Positions 7,871-17,129 of a DNA stretch of 64,000 bases are shown in pieces. The notes below the pieces were generated by a model. It was not told where the DNA came from. It did not search any database and saw only the letters and a list, made by a program, of their open reading frames with translations. Position 1 is the first letter of the stretch. Each line of letters opens with the position of its first letter. The DNA comes from Psychrobacter sp. 72-O-c (GTDB lineage Bacteria; Pseudomonadota; Gammaproteobacteria; Pseudomonadales; Moraxellaceae). A program made the position numbers and the translations under genes. The DNA is taken from assembly GCF_904846605.1 (NCBI RefSeq), contig NZ_CAJHBI010000002.1:83918-147917 (forward strand), read 5' to 3'.

Positions 7871-10180
7871 ATGGCCGAGCGTGCCGCCAAGCAGTTAGAA
7901 CTGAATAAATCTGAATTACCTAATTCCATTACTGAAGTTATTGCCACCTTATCCCGAGCTGGGTTTGATGCCTATATCGTTGGTGGTGGCGTGCGCGATA
8001 CTTTATTAGGTCTGAAGCCTAAAGATTTTGATGCCGTTACTGACGCCAAGCCTCATGAGATCAAAGACGTGTTTGGTAAGCGCTGCCGCATTATCGGTCG
8101 CCGCTTTCAGTTGGCACACGTGTACTCAGGACGCGAATTAATCGAAGTAGCGACTTTTCGTGGTCCGCCAAATAGTGATGCTAATACTACCCAAGATGGT
8201 ATGATTATTCGTGATAATGTTTGGGGCGACATCAAGCAAGACTTCTCCCGTCGTGATTTTTCAATTAATGCACTCTATTATCAGCCGCTAAAAGGTGTGG
8301 TGCACGATTTTTGTGACGCGCTCGACGATATTGATAATAAAATCATTCGTCTGCTAGGTCATGCACCCGTCCGTATTGAAGAAGATCCGGTACGGTTACT
8401 GCGTGCGCTGCGTTTTAAAGCCAAATTGGGTTTTGAGTTTGATAAAGAGCTGTCTCAGCAGTTTCACAAGGACAATTGGACTCGGTTAGAACAAATTTCG
8501 CCGCATCGTCTTTATGATGAGACTCAAAAGATGTTTTCTGGGGGCTATTTAGTGCCCTTGTTGCCGCTACTGTTTGAATCGGGTGCTATTGATAGTTTAA
8601 TCATTTATCCTCCTTCTCAACCTAGCGCTTTAGTCAAGCAAGTGGCTATTAATACCGATAAGCGTATTGGTGCAGGAAAGAGTATCAATCCCGCATTTTT
8701 CTATGCTGCTTTATTGTGGGAAAATTATCTCCACCAATTAGACAAGGCTAAAAAACGTAACCTGCCGTTCGCAGAAGCCCAGATGCAAGCCGCCTGTAAA
8801 GTTATTGACCGCCAACGCATTAAGACCGCCATTCCCAAATTTGCGGAACAATTCATCCGTGATATCTGGATTTTGCAGCCCAAACTTGCCGCTCCGCGTA
8901 GCAAGCAAATTGAGCAACTTGTCGAGCATCCACGTTTTCGCGCGGGTTTCGACTTTTTATTATTGCGTGAGCAATGTGGCGATGCTGAGCATCCGTTATC
9001 TGAGTCTACCAATGGTATGGGAGACTGGTGGCAGACTTATCAGACTCTATCTGAAAAGCAGAAGCAGCAAGCTATCAATGACTTCGATGAGAATGTTCGC
9101 CGCGGTGCCTATAAGCGTGGTCGTGGTCGCAATCGCCAAAAGGAAAAGATGACTGATAATAACGCGCCAGTGAATCAAACAGAAAATAACGCTCAAGCGA
9201 ATAAAAATGACCCACAAATCAATAATAGTGGTAGTAATGAATCGATGAGGGTTAATGATCCATCAAACATTCCATCGCGCCGCCGCCGTGCTGCGAGTAA
9301 ACAAACCGCTCCGGACACCGCAGCAATAGTGCAGTCATCTTCTCGTGCGAAAAAACAACGGGGTCAAACGCAAAACGCGCAGCAGGTAAAACAGGACAGT
9401 AGTGAGCTTGCCCAGTTACAACAACTGTCACTTACTAGTAACGCGCCTAAAGCAAATCAACGCAACTTGGCTGCGCCACTGTTTGTGATAGAGCACGAAA
9501 ACGTTGTGCCTCCATTACAAAAGCAGCTGTCAGAGAACCAAGCGAAACCGTCTAAAGCTGCTAAGGCTGTGCAATCTGAAAAGACCAAAGCACCTGCTAA
9601 TAAAGTACCTGGTAAGCAGAAAGCATCAATACAGCGTGACAAAACAGACGCGGGTGTTGATAGCTCAAATACAGATCAGCCGGCTAATACTAAAAGTACT
9701 AAAGCAAAGCAATCTTCTGCTACTAAGGCAAACACCACTCGCACGGTAGCAAGGTCGCCAGAATTGGTGAGTAGCAATAACGAGTCCGTACCGTATAAGC
9801 GTCGCCGTCGTCAGCTACATTCAGAACCACAAGTAACTGCTGATGTTAATGCAAATGCTAGTACTAGTAAGCCGTCGAAAAAACCGACTGCTGCGACTAC
9901 TAAAGCTAACAGCAGCCTTGATACTAATAGCAAGTCAAAACCTGTTAAAGAAGTTGCCAGTAGACGGTCAGCAAAAACGACTAAAGAGACCAAAGCTGAT
10001 AAGACTGATGAAGTGATTGAGACTAAAAAAGCTCAGGCTAGAAAGCTTCAAGCCAAAAAAGCTCAGGTTGACGAGAAAAAGGTCGCTAAAACTACCAAAG
10101 GCACGACCAATCAAGGCCCCGTTCCTGCAAAGCGTCGTCGCCGTCAGCCCAGTCCTGATACAGCTACTGATCAAGCATAA
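7871..10180 (+). CDS. pcnB: Poly(A) polymerase I with an unusually long basic tail
   Basis: Adds 3' poly(A) tails to RNA, tagging it for decay. The first ~420 residues are the class II nucleotidyltransferase core: IVGGGVRDTLLGLKPKDFDAVT with the catalytic Asp pair, RRDFSINALYY, and RIEEDPVRLLRALRFKAKLGF. The remaining ~350 residues are low-complexity, rich in Lys, Ala, Ser, Thr, Asn and Gln, and contain three P-x-x-R4 boxes (around residues 468, 640 and 751; two are KRRRRQ). E. coli PcnB is roughly 450 residues, so the tail nearly doubles the protein. It is probably a disordered RNA-binding extension. The start follows GAGGAG closely; another ATG four bases upstream is out of frame. Confidence 0.94.
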   Translation: MAERAAKQLELNKSELPNSITEVIATLSRAGFDAYIVGGGVRDTLLGLKPKDFDAVTDAKPHEIKDVFGKRCRIIGRRFQLAHVYSGRELIEVATFRGPPNSDANTTQDGMIIRDNVWGDIKQDFSRRDFSINALYYQPLKGVVHDFCDALDDIDNKIIRLLGHAPVRIEEDPVRLLRALRFKAKLGFEFDKELSQQFHKDNWTRLEQISPHRLYDETQKMFSGGYLVPLLPLLFESGAIDSLIIYPPSQPSALVKQVAINTDKRIGAGKSINPAFFYAALLWENYLHQLDKAKKRNLPFAEAQMQAACKVIDRQRIKTAIPKFAEQFIRDIWILQPKLAAPRSKQIEQLVEHPRFRAGFDFLLLREQCGDAEHPLSESTNGMGDWWQTYQTLSEKQKQQAINDFDENVRRGAYKRGRGRNRQKEKMTDNNAPVNQTENNAQANKNDPQINNSGSNESMRVNDPSNIPSRRRRAASKQTAPDTAAIVQSSSRAKKQRGQTQNAQQVKQDSSELAQLQQLSLTSNAPKANQRNLAAPLFVIEHENVVPPLQKQLSENQAKPSKAAKAVQSEKTKAPANKVPGKQKASIQRDKTDAGVDSSNTDQPANTKSTKAKQSSATKANTTRTVARSPELVSSNNESVPYKRRRRQLHSEPQVTADVNANASTSKPSKKPTAATTKANSSLDTNSKSKPVKEVASRRSAKTTKETKADKTDEVIETKKAQARKLQAKKAQVDEKKVAKTTKGTTNQGPVPAKRRRRQPSPDTATDQA

Positions 10181-10214
10181 CGTTGACCGTAAATCTTAGA
10201 GTAGATCAATAACC

Positions 10215-10835
10215 ATGAGCCAACCTTCAAATAGCAGTGAACTTTACATTCGTTCTGACAGTGACTCTGAAATGACTGGCAGCGAGTGGGTTATGTGCTA
10301 CTTAGGTTTGGGTAGTAACTTGGTTAATGAGCTGGGTTCGCCGGTTGAGCATTTACAACAAGCGCTGGATGGTTTACGTGAGCACAAGGATATAAAAGAC
10401 ATTCATGTTTCCTCATTTTATGCTTCTGCGCCAATGGGACCGCAAGATCAGCCAGACTTTGTCAATGCTGTGGTTGGTTTTGAAACTAGGCTGATACCGT
10501 TTGAGTTATTGACATTGTGCCAACAGTTAGAGCAGCATGCTAAGCGTGCACGACTGCGCCATTGGGGCGAGCGTAGCCTTGATGTGGATATTTTGCTTTA
10601 TGGCCAGCAGAAGATTGCCGAGCCGCAGCTAACGGTACCACATGCTGGACTGACCGAGCGCAATTTTGTCTTGTTACCCCTGCGAGAGTTAGCGTCCGAG
10701 ATATTCATTGCAGGCAAGCCAATAAGTGCTTATCCATCAAGTGAAGATTGGTCAGGGCTGAAACTGCTTATAGACAATACGCCAGCTGAATCTCCTAACC
10801 ATTCGTGCGTAGATAGCTTCGTGCGCGAAGACTAG
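10215..10835 (+). CDS. folK: 2-amino-4-hydroxy-6-hydroxymethyldihydropteridine pyrophosphokinase
   Basis: Folate biosynthesis enzyme transferring pyrophosphate from ATP to the pterin. Motifs: CYLGLGSNLVN, SSFYASAPMGPQDQPDFVNAV, and the signature RHWGERSLDVDILLYG followed by LTVPHAGLTERNFVLLPL. The first ~25 residues before CYLGLGSN are poorly conserved; internal starts at 10272 or 10293 would give the usual family N-terminus, and I cannot choose between them by ribosome binding site. pcnB-folK-panB-panC is the order seen in many gammaproteobacteria, and it starts 34 bp after pcnB. Confidence 0.94.
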   Translation: MSQPSNSSELYIRSDSDSEMTGSEWVMCYLGLGSNLVNELGSPVEHLQQALDGLREHKDIKDIHVSSFYASAPMGPQDQPDFVNAVVGFETRLIPFELLTLCQQLEQHAKRARLRHWGERSLDVDILLYGQQKIAEPQLTVPHAGLTERNFVLLPLRELASEIFIAGKPISAYPSSEDWSGLKLLIDNTPAESPNHSCVDSFVRED

Positions 10836-10977
10836 AGCTGATTGATATATTTTGTGCGGTATGACTGGTAACTAATGCAACAAGTAGTGCCAGTTGTATC
10901 AGTTATGCCATTTATTTGTAAAACCGTATTTTAGTGCCTTTTTTAAATCACCTTATAATCGAGTTATTGAGAGTCAT

Positions 10978-11778
10978 ATGACGACTTTATCTACCTTAAA
11001 TAAATTCAAAAAAGACGGTACCAAGTTTACTTGTCTGACCTGCTATGATTCCATGTTTGCGCGGATGATGGAGAAGGCGCAGATTGATACTATTTTAATT
11101 GGTGATAGTTTGGGCATGGTAGTACAAGGTCATAATTCGACCTTGCCGGTAACGGTTGCCGACATGGTTTATCATACGGCTAATATTGCCCGCAGTAACG
11201 AGCACGCTTTAATTTTAGCTGATTTGCCATTTATGAGCTATGTGACCCTGCCGGATGCGATAGCTAATAGTCGTCAGCTGATGCAGGCCGGTGCCCATGT
11301 GATTAAAATCGAAGGCGGCAGTGAGCTATGTGAATTGGTTACGACTTTGGCGCAAGCAGGTACCCCAACCTGTGTCCATCTGGGCTTAACCCCGCAGTCT
11401 GTCAACGTTTTTGGTGGTTATAAAATCCAAGGGCGCGGTGACGAGGCTGCCAATAAGCTATTAGAGGATGCCAAAGCGGTAGTAAAAGCAGGCGCCGCGC
11501 TGTTAGTATTAGAGTGCGTGCCTGCTGAACTGGCGAAAGCCGTAACGCAAGCGGTTACTGTGCCAGTCATTGGTATTGGAGCAGGTGCTGATACTGATGG
11601 TCAAGTGCTGGTAATGCATGACATGTTGGGAATGGTACATGGCCGCGTACCACGTTTTGTCCATGATTTTTTGACCGATGAGCGCAATACTGAGCACAGT
11701 GTTGAAGGGGCGTTTGCCCTATATAAACAGTCAGTACGCGAAGGTAGTTTTCCTAACTCGCAGCATGAGTTTAGCTAG
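10978..11778 (+). CDS. panB: 3-methyl-2-oxobutanoate hydroxymethyltransferase
   Basis: First step of pantothenate and coenzyme A synthesis: makes ketopantoate from alpha-ketoisovalerate and methylene-tetrahydrofolate. Motifs: FTCLTCYDSMFARMMEKA, the metal-site GDSLGMVVQGHNSTLPVT, KIEGG, HLGLTPQSVNVFGGY and IGIGAG. An in-frame ATG exists 28 codons upstream, but the start at 10978 is preceded by GAGAG and gives the normal family N-terminus (MTTLSTLNKFKKDG, 266 residues). It is followed 89 bp later by panC. Confidence 0.96.
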   Translation: MTTLSTLNKFKKDGTKFTCLTCYDSMFARMMEKAQIDTILIGDSLGMVVQGHNSTLPVTVADMVYHTANIARSNEHALILADLPFMSYVTLPDAIANSRQLMQAGAHVIKIEGGSELCELVTTLAQAGTPTCVHLGLTPQSVNVFGGYKIQGRGDEAANKLLEDAKAVVKAGAALLVLECVPAELAKAVTQAVTVPVIGIGAGADTDGQVLVMHDMLGMVHGRVPRFVHDFLTDERNTEHSVEGAFALYKQSVREGSFPNSQHEFS

Positions 11779-11867
11779 TTGTATTTTATAGATTATTGTT
11801 AGTTATTCATTATTAGTTATAGTCGCTTAAAATAACGGCTTGGATAGAAAAAGAAGAAGACTTAACA

Positions 11868-12740
11868 ATGCCCATTATTCATCATCATATCGCAGAGTTA
11901 CGAGCAGCTTTGAAGCCCTATCGTAGTCAGCAGCGCATTGCCTTAGTACCAACTATGGGTAACTTGCATGACGGGCATTTAGAGTTGGTCAAACTTGCCA
12001 GACAGTACGCTGATATTGTGATTGTTAGCATTTTTGTCAATCCTACCCAGTTTGGGATAGGTGAAGATTTTGATAGCTACCCGCGCACCCTCGACGATGA
12101 TGTTGCCAAGCTGGCTACGGTTAATGCCGATTATGTGTTTGCTCCTAGTGTTGATGAGATGTATCCGGTCTTACCTTTGCCTACCTCCGTACATGCCGGC
12201 GCTATCACCACTCAGCTATGTGGACAATCGCGCCCTAGTCATTTCGATGGTGTCGGTATCGTGGTATCTAAGTTGTTTAATATTGTCCAGCCTGATGTGG
12301 CAATATTTGGGCAAAAAGACTATCAGCAATTAGCGATTATTAAGCAATTGGTGCGTGATTTAAGTTACCCGATTGATATTATTGCCGCGCCTATTGTCCG
12401 AGCTACTGATGGATTGGCGCTATCGTCGCGCAACCAGTATTTGAGCGATGGAGAGCGACAAGCAGCACCAATATTGCATCAAGAATTACAGTATTTAGCA
12501 CAGCAGCTCATTGATAGTAAGAATGTTGAACAAGACCTTGAGACGTTGATAGCAAATTCTAGTAAGCGTATTACTGCCGTTGGCTTCAAGATTGATTATT
12601 TAGAGGTAAAAACGGCCCAACTAGAATCGATAATAAACAATAAAGCTGAAAAATCGCAAGCTCAAGAATTGATCATTGTCGTCGCCGCATGGCTGGGTCG
12701 AGCACGCTTATTAGACAATCAACTGGTTACTGTCTATTAA
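11868..12740 (+). CDS. panC: Pantothenate synthetase
   Basis: Condenses pantoate with beta-alanine using ATP. The adenylate-forming motifs are present: VPTMGNLHDGHLELV (HxGH), SIFVNPTQFG, DGVGIVVSKLFNIVQPDVAIFGQKDYQQL, and the KMSKS-equivalent region with LALSSRNQYLS. Length 290 is normal. It sits directly downstream of panB and probably shares its transcript; panD is not in the window. Confidence 0.97.
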   Translation: MPIIHHHIAELRAALKPYRSQQRIALVPTMGNLHDGHLELVKLARQYADIVIVSIFVNPTQFGIGEDFDSYPRTLDDDVAKLATVNADYVFAPSVDEMYPVLPLPTSVHAGAITTQLCGQSRPSHFDGVGIVVSKLFNIVQPDVAIFGQKDYQQLAIIKQLVRDLSYPIDIIAAPIVRATDGLALSSRNQYLSDGERQAAPILHQELQYLAQQLIDSKNVEQDLETLIANSSKRITAVGFKIDYLEVKTAQLESIINNKAEKSQAQELIIVVAAWLGRARLLDNQLVTVY

Positions 12741-12821
12741 TAGCCATTTATTAATAAAGCTAAATTAGCCATTTGGAATTGAGAGTAAGCTGACGTTAAA
12801 AGCAAACTGGGGTGATGGGTC

Positions 12822-13781
12822 ATGGAAGCAGCAGGTATGGATCAAGAGCACACGCTAGCGCCACAAGTAACGGATAATAGCCTCAGTATTTTAGTGGTAT
12901 CGGGGCGCTCAGGATCCGGCAAGACTTCAGTATTGAATATCTTAGAAGATTTGGGATATTACTCTATTGATAACCTACCGTTATCATTAGTCCCCGAAAC
13001 CGCTCAAAAGCTGATAAGTGAAAGTAGCATTAGTCGTATTGCGCTTGGCGTTGATATTCGTACCCCGCGTGCTGATTTATCTAACTTTGCGGCGACCCAT
13101 GATGCGCTAAAACAGACTTATGGTAAGCAGGCAGTTAAAGTGCTGTATGTGACCGCGCAAGAAGGCACCCTAATCGCGCGATTTAATGCCACCAGACGTG
13201 TGCACCCGTTAATGGCCCAAGATGTTGAAAGTGTCGAAGGTGTCGAGCATACCGCTTATAACTTACCTGCTGCTCTCAAAAAAGAAGTGCAACTGTTGGA
13301 GCCAATATCTAGACGGGCTGATATTGTAATAGATACTAGTATGCTCAATATCCATCAATTAAAAGAACGTCTTCGTGATTATACTGGGGTAGACAATCAG
13401 ATTGTTATCAACCTATTATCTTTTGGTTTCAAATATGGCAATCCTATTGATGCCGATTTCGTATTTGATGTGAGAGTTCTGCCAAACCCGCATTGGAATC
13501 CTACCCTACGTAGCGCGACTGGTCTGGATTCTGAGGTCAGTGAGTTTTTTGCGGATTATCCAGAAGTAGCAGAGATGACGGGAGATATCGACGCGTTTTT
13601 AACACGTTGGTTGCCAGAATTCTTACATAACAATCGCCATACTGTGACGGTCGCTATTGGTTGTACTGGCGGCAAACATCGCTCGGTATTTATTACTGAA
13701 CAATTACAACGTAAGCTTGCGGGTAGTCTGCCACAAGGCTTGAGCGTCGCTGCTAAGCATCGTGAAAAGCGCCGCTGGTAA
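12822..13781 (+). CDS. rapZ: RNase adapter / nucleotide-binding protein RapZ
   Basis: In E. coli RapZ senses glucosamine-6-phosphate and directs RNase E to the small RNA GlmZ. The Walker A motif VSGRSGSGKTSVLNILEDLG begins near residue 26, followed by YYSIDNLPLSL. The C-terminal sensory domain has LLSFGFKYGNP, DVRVLPNPHW and GCTGGKHRSVF. Length (319) exceeds E. coli RapZ by about 35, mostly at the N-terminus. There is no ptsN or hpf next to it; the neighbours are panC and darP, so the classical rpoN-linked cluster is not conserved here. Confidence 0.94.
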   Translation: MEAAGMDQEHTLAPQVTDNSLSILVVSGRSGSGKTSVLNILEDLGYYSIDNLPLSLVPETAQKLISESSISRIALGVDIRTPRADLSNFAATHDALKQTYGKQAVKVLYVTAQEGTLIARFNATRRVHPLMAQDVESVEGVEHTAYNLPAALKKEVQLLEPISRRADIVIDTSMLNIHQLKERLRDYTGVDNQIVINLLSFGFKYGNPIDADFVFDVRVLPNPHWNPTLRSATGLDSEVSEFFADYPEVAEMTGDIDAFLTRWLPEFLHNNRHTVTVAIGCTGGKHRSVFITEQLQRKLAGSLPQGLSVAAKHREKRRW

Positions 13782-13830
13782 GTGCTGAGAGCGGCGTCTA
13801 TTTTATTATTTATTATTTTGGAAAGCTTTT

Positions 13831-14340
13831 ATGATTGATTGGTCAGAACACGACATGCGCGTCTCGCGCACCGAACTAAAAAAAGCCCACGAGCGCCTGC
13901 AAACGCTGTCGATACCGCTAGCAAACTTATCTAAAAAGCAGCTAAAAAAACTCCCGGCCAGTGACTATTTTATGGCAGAGTTGATGGCCTTGGCAGATAT
14001 TACCAGTGCCAATGCGCGTATTCGCCAAACCAAACGGGTCGGTAAGCTAATCAGTGAAGAAAATCGTCACGAACTGGTCAAAGCTCTGTTTGATGCTTTT
14101 TTTCCTAAGGAACAAGTCTCTAAGATTGAAAGTTGGTCTGGGCGTTTGAATATTAATGATGAAGGGACGCTTAAGCAGTTTGTTAAGCAGTACAAAGCAT
14201 CGGAACGCAATAGCCTCTATCAATTGCTATTATGGATTGAATATGCCAAGCATACGCAAGATGACGAGTTGATGAAAGAGTCTCAAGAAGATTTAACCAG
14301 CTATATTCGTGAAGTGGCTATTTTGACCGAGTTGAAGTAA
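13831..14340 (+). CDS. darP: Ribosome-associated protein DarP (YjgA, DUF615)
   Basis: Late assembly factor of the 50S subunit in E. coli. The family pattern is visible: SRTELKKAHERLQTLSIPLANL, LPASDYFMAELMALADI, ARIRQTKRVGKLI. Highly charged, no signal peptide or membrane segment, 169 residues. It follows rapZ by 49 bp and ends before a bidirectional terminator. Confidence 0.9.
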   Translation: MIDWSEHDMRVSRTELKKAHERLQTLSIPLANLSKKQLKKLPASDYFMAELMALADITSANARIRQTKRVGKLISEENRHELVKALFDAFFPKEQVSKIESWSGRLNINDEGTLKQFVKQYKASERNSLYQLLLWIEYAKHTQDDELMKESQEDLTSYIREVAILTELK

Positions 14341-14381
14341 CGGTTGAAGTATGGCCATTAAATAGATAAAGCAATAAACAC

Positions 14382-14414
14382 AAAAAAGCCAATCTTCTAA
14401 AGATTGGCTTTTTT
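14382..14414. terminator. Bidirectional terminator between darP and dsbA
   Basis: AAGCCAATCT (14386-14395) and its complement (14401-14410) with a 5-nt loop, A6 before and T run after. The genes on either side converge on it. Confidence 0.88.
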
Positions 14415-14448
14415 AATGAATTTTTAACAGACTACTAACTATAGAGCT

Positions 14449-15069
14449 TTATTTTTTCTCAGCGCGGGCTTTGTCGACCAAATAATCCACTACCTTAACA
14501 ACCTTAGGACCTTCGCCAGTTACCACGTATTTACCTTGCACGACAACGGCAGGTACACCTGATAGCTGATAGCGTTTAGCACCTGCTTGTGAGCGTCCAA
14601 TCTTCGTACCAACGGCAAACGAGTTGTAAAGACTGTTGAATTTCTTTTGGTCAACCCCTTTTGAGGCATACCATTTGCTTAATGAGGCTTGGTCAAACAA
14701 TTTCTTACCATCTTTATGAATCGCATCAAATAAAGCATCATGGGTCTTATTTTCATAACCTAATAGCTGTGCGGCGTAGAACCCACGGGCACTGGCTTCC
14801 CAGACAGGATTGAGCGCGGCTGGCGTTTTGAACAAGGCCACATCTTTATCTTTGGTTTTTGCCCATTTTTCCATATACGGGTTAAGGTTATTACAATGTG
14901 GACAGCCATACCAAAAGAACTCACGGACAATAACAGCGTCACCGCTGATTTTTTCTGGGTTATCCAGCACGCGATAGTCTTTTCCGGCGACATAATCGGC
15001 GGCTTGTGCGCCCATATTGGCTATCCCAATGGCGAACGCCAGACCAGTCAATGCGATGGCACGTTTCAT
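14449..15069 (-). CDS. dsbA: Thiol:disulfide interchange protein DsbA
   Basis: Periplasmic thioredoxin-fold oxidase that introduces disulfides into exported proteins. It begins with a signal peptide ending at AQA. The redox motif is CPHC in FFWYGCPHCNNLNPYM, and the cis-proline loop SGVPAVVVQGKYVV lies in the C-terminal third. 206 residues including the signal, normal for the family. DsbB is not nearby. The region upstream (15070-15478) is shared with the divergent ubiG. Confidence 0.95.
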   Translation of the reverse strand: MKRAIALTGLAFAIGIANMGAQAADYVAGKDYRVLDNPEKISGDAVIVREFFWYGCPHCNNLNPYMEKWAKTKDKDVALFKTPAALNPVWEASARGFYAAQLLGYENKTHDALFDAIHKDGKKLFDQASLSKWYASKGVDQKKFNSLYNSFAVGTKIGRSQAGAKRYQLSGVPAVVVQGKYVVTGEGPKVVKVVDYLVDKARAEKK

Positions 15070-15478
15070 AGTTTTTCCTTGAGGTATGAAGACTTAAAGG
15101 TTTTTTAAGAAGTTGCTTGTGTTTTAGAGGTAATAAGCGATAAAGCGTAATCTGCCTATAATAGCGTAAAACGCTAGTGTTTGTGAACCGTATTCTTAAC
15201 TAACGGTTGTAAAGCTGTGAGACATTATTTAGGGTGTCTTACTTATCTTTATGATAGCCATTCTTTAACCATAGTTTTTAATGATAAAGCTAATGTTAAT
15301 CAAATAGTGAGAATAATAGCTAAGTACCACATAAGGCTGTTCACAATCGCTCACGATGTGCTCACGACAAAGCAGCCGCTGTCATGCTAATATTAAGCGT
15401 ATAATCGTACACAGTATACGATGATAATTATAATGACAGACATAATGATAACTATAATGACACTAAAGGGAAAACGCT
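15070..15478. other. Intergenic region between divergent dsbA and ubiG
   Basis: 409 bp. Contains a TATAAT at 15157-15162 running into an inverted repeat TAGCGT-AAA-ACGCTA (15162-15176) that would overlap a start site, and further right a direct-repeat promoter region (separate entry). The rest is AT-rich without ORFs. Confidence 0.4.
15421..15462 (+). promoter_or_regulatory. Direct repeat with two TATAAT boxes upstream of ubiG
   Basis: Two copies of an 18-bp unit (ATGATAATTATAATGACA at 15421-15438 and a copy with one mismatch at 15445-15462), each carrying TATAAT (15429-15434 and 15453-15458), 24 bp apart. The second copy ends just before the AAAGGG ribosome binding site of ubiG, so a transcript from it would have almost no leader. 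A promoter role is inferred. Confidence 0.35.
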
Positions 15479-16306
15479 ATGAGCTCAGCTGCATCTTCTT
15501 CACAACCTACCGACACGCAAACTAACAGCAGTATGGATAATGCAATCACGACCACAACCAATGTTGATCCTAGCGAAGTCGATAAGTTTAATAAACTGGC
15601 TAGCGAATGGTGGGATAAGACTGGCGCGTTTGCGACCTTACACGAGATTAACCCACTACGCCTCAATTGGATAGAAGAAAACGTTAAACGCGGTTATAAA
15701 AGCCATGACGCTGATAAAACAGCAGAAATGGGTCTGTCTGGCAAAAAGATACTCGATGTTGGTTGCGGTGGCGGTATATTGGCGGAGTCAATGGCCCGTC
15801 GCGGTGCTGACGTGACCGGTATAGACCTAGGTACTGAAAACCTAAAAGCAGCCAGCGTCCATGCGAGCCAAAGTGGTTTAGATAACACCTTGCGCTACCA
15901 ACACATTCCCATTGAGGCGCTAGCAGCGACCCATGCCGGCCAGTTCGATGTAGTAACTTGTATGGAGATGCTTGAGCATGTGCCTGATCCTAACGCTATT
16001 GTCCAAGCTTGTTTTGAGCTACTCGCGCCAGGTGGCGTTTGCGTGCTGTCCACTATCAACCGCAACCCTAAGTCGTATTTATTTGCGATTGTTGGGGCAG
16101 AATATGTACTGCGCTTACTAGATCGCGGTACCCATGATTATGCTAAATTTATCACCCCCGCTGAGCTGGATAAAATGGCGGTAAGCGCAGGATTTATGCG
16201 GCAAGATATTATTGGTCTACATTATAATCCCCTAACCAAACGCTATTGGCTGGCACAAAATGTGGATGTTAATTACATGATGGCAGTACAAAAACCACTA
16301 TCGTAA
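15479..16306 (+). CDS. ubiG: Ubiquinone biosynthesis O-methyltransferase
   Basis: SAM-dependent enzyme catalysing both O-methylations of ubiquinone synthesis. The N-terminal motif DKFNKLASEWWDKTG and INPLRLNWI are UbiG-specific; the SAM site is KILDVGCGGGILAESMARRG and VTCMEMLEHVPDP follows. The first ~35 residues are Ser/Thr-rich and not conserved; a second ATG at 15534 could be the start, though AAAGGG at 15465-15470 supports 15479. Heads the ubiG-mupP-yciK cluster also known in Pseudomonas aeruginosa. Confidence 0.95.
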   Translation: MSSAASSSQPTDTQTNSSMDNAITTTTNVDPSEVDKFNKLASEWWDKTGAFATLHEINPLRLNWIEENVKRGYKSHDADKTAEMGLSGKKILDVGCGGGILAESMARRGADVTGIDLGTENLKAASVHASQSGLDNTLRYQHIPIEALAATHAGQFDVVTCMEMLEHVPDPNAIVQACFELLAPGGVCVLSTINRNPKSYLFAIVGAEYVLRLLDRGTHDYAKFITPAELDKMAVSAGFMRQDIIGLHYNPLTKRYWLAQNVDVNYMMAVQKPLS

Positions 16307-16375
16307 ACCCACTACAACTCTGTAAAGGCTTAGAATCGCTTAATAGAATTTGTAATAACAATAAGAGTATATACC

Positions 16376-17086
16376 ATGGCCCAATTTGTAAAAGCTGTTT
16401 TATTTGACCTCGATGGCACCTTAATCGATACCGCTGCCGACTTTGTACGGATTATTGGTAAAATGAGTAGCGAAAACAATTGGCAAACGCCTTCTGAGGC
16501 AGATATCCGTGAGCAGGTGTCTTCTGGTGCATCAGCGATGGTACAGCTTATGTTGCGTCACAATGGAGAGCTAACGCACAGTGATGAAGAATTGCTAAAT
16601 TTTCGCCAGCAGTTTTTGGATGACTATGAGGCAGACATTTGCGTGGACAGCTGTGTATTTGCTGAGCTTGAAGAAGTGCTTACCACACTTGAGCAAAAGG
16701 GTGTGCCATGGGGTATTGTTACCAATAAGCCGCGTTATCTAGCGGAGCAACTGTTAAAAATTATGCAGCTAGATGAGCGTTGTGCGGTATTAGTTTGCCC
16801 TGAAGATGTATCCCGTACCAAGCCAGATCCAGAGCCGATGTATATGGCATTAGAAAAGCTTGGCATACCGCGTGGGGCCGCCAGTTGCGTACTTTACATA
16901 GGCGATCATATACGTGATATTGATGCAGGTAATGCTGCTGGAATGCCGACCATTTTGGCTGCTTATGGTTATATTCCTGCTGAAGATCAGAAAAGCTTGA
17001 AGAAATGGGGCGCAAAGTATATTACCGAGACTCCTAATCAACTGAATCAGCTGTTACTATCCTCAGGTAAATTTGAATACTTATAA
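16376..17086 (+). CDS. mupP: HAD-family phosphatase, probable N-acetylmuramate 6-phosphate phosphatase MupP
   Basis: HAD hydrolase with nucleophile motif VLFDLDGTLIDTAAD, motif II VTNKPRYL, motif III with TKPDPEP and motif IV GDHIRDIDAGNAAGM. Annotation engines would often call it phosphoglycolate phosphatase. The order ubiG-this gene-yciK matches PA3171-PA3172-PA3173 of Pseudomonas, where the middle gene is MupP of the peptidoglycan sugar recycling route (as recalled from the literature). MupP is therefore the better assignment, resting on synteny and not on a diagnostic residue. Confidence 0.75.
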   Translation: MAQFVKAVLFDLDGTLIDTAADFVRIIGKMSSENNWQTPSEADIREQVSSGASAMVQLMLRHNGELTHSDEELLNFRQQFLDDYEADICVDSCVFAELEEVLTTLEQKGVPWGIVTNKPRYLAEQLLKIMQLDERCAVLVCPEDVSRTKPDPEPMYMALEKLGIPRGAASCVLYIGDHIRDIDAGNAAGMPTILAAYGYIPAEDQKSLKKWGAKYITETPNQLNQLLLSSGKFEYL

Positions 17087-17129
17087 GTAAACCTTCCCAA
17101 TTATCAAACCCTAAGTAGTGAGTAATGCC

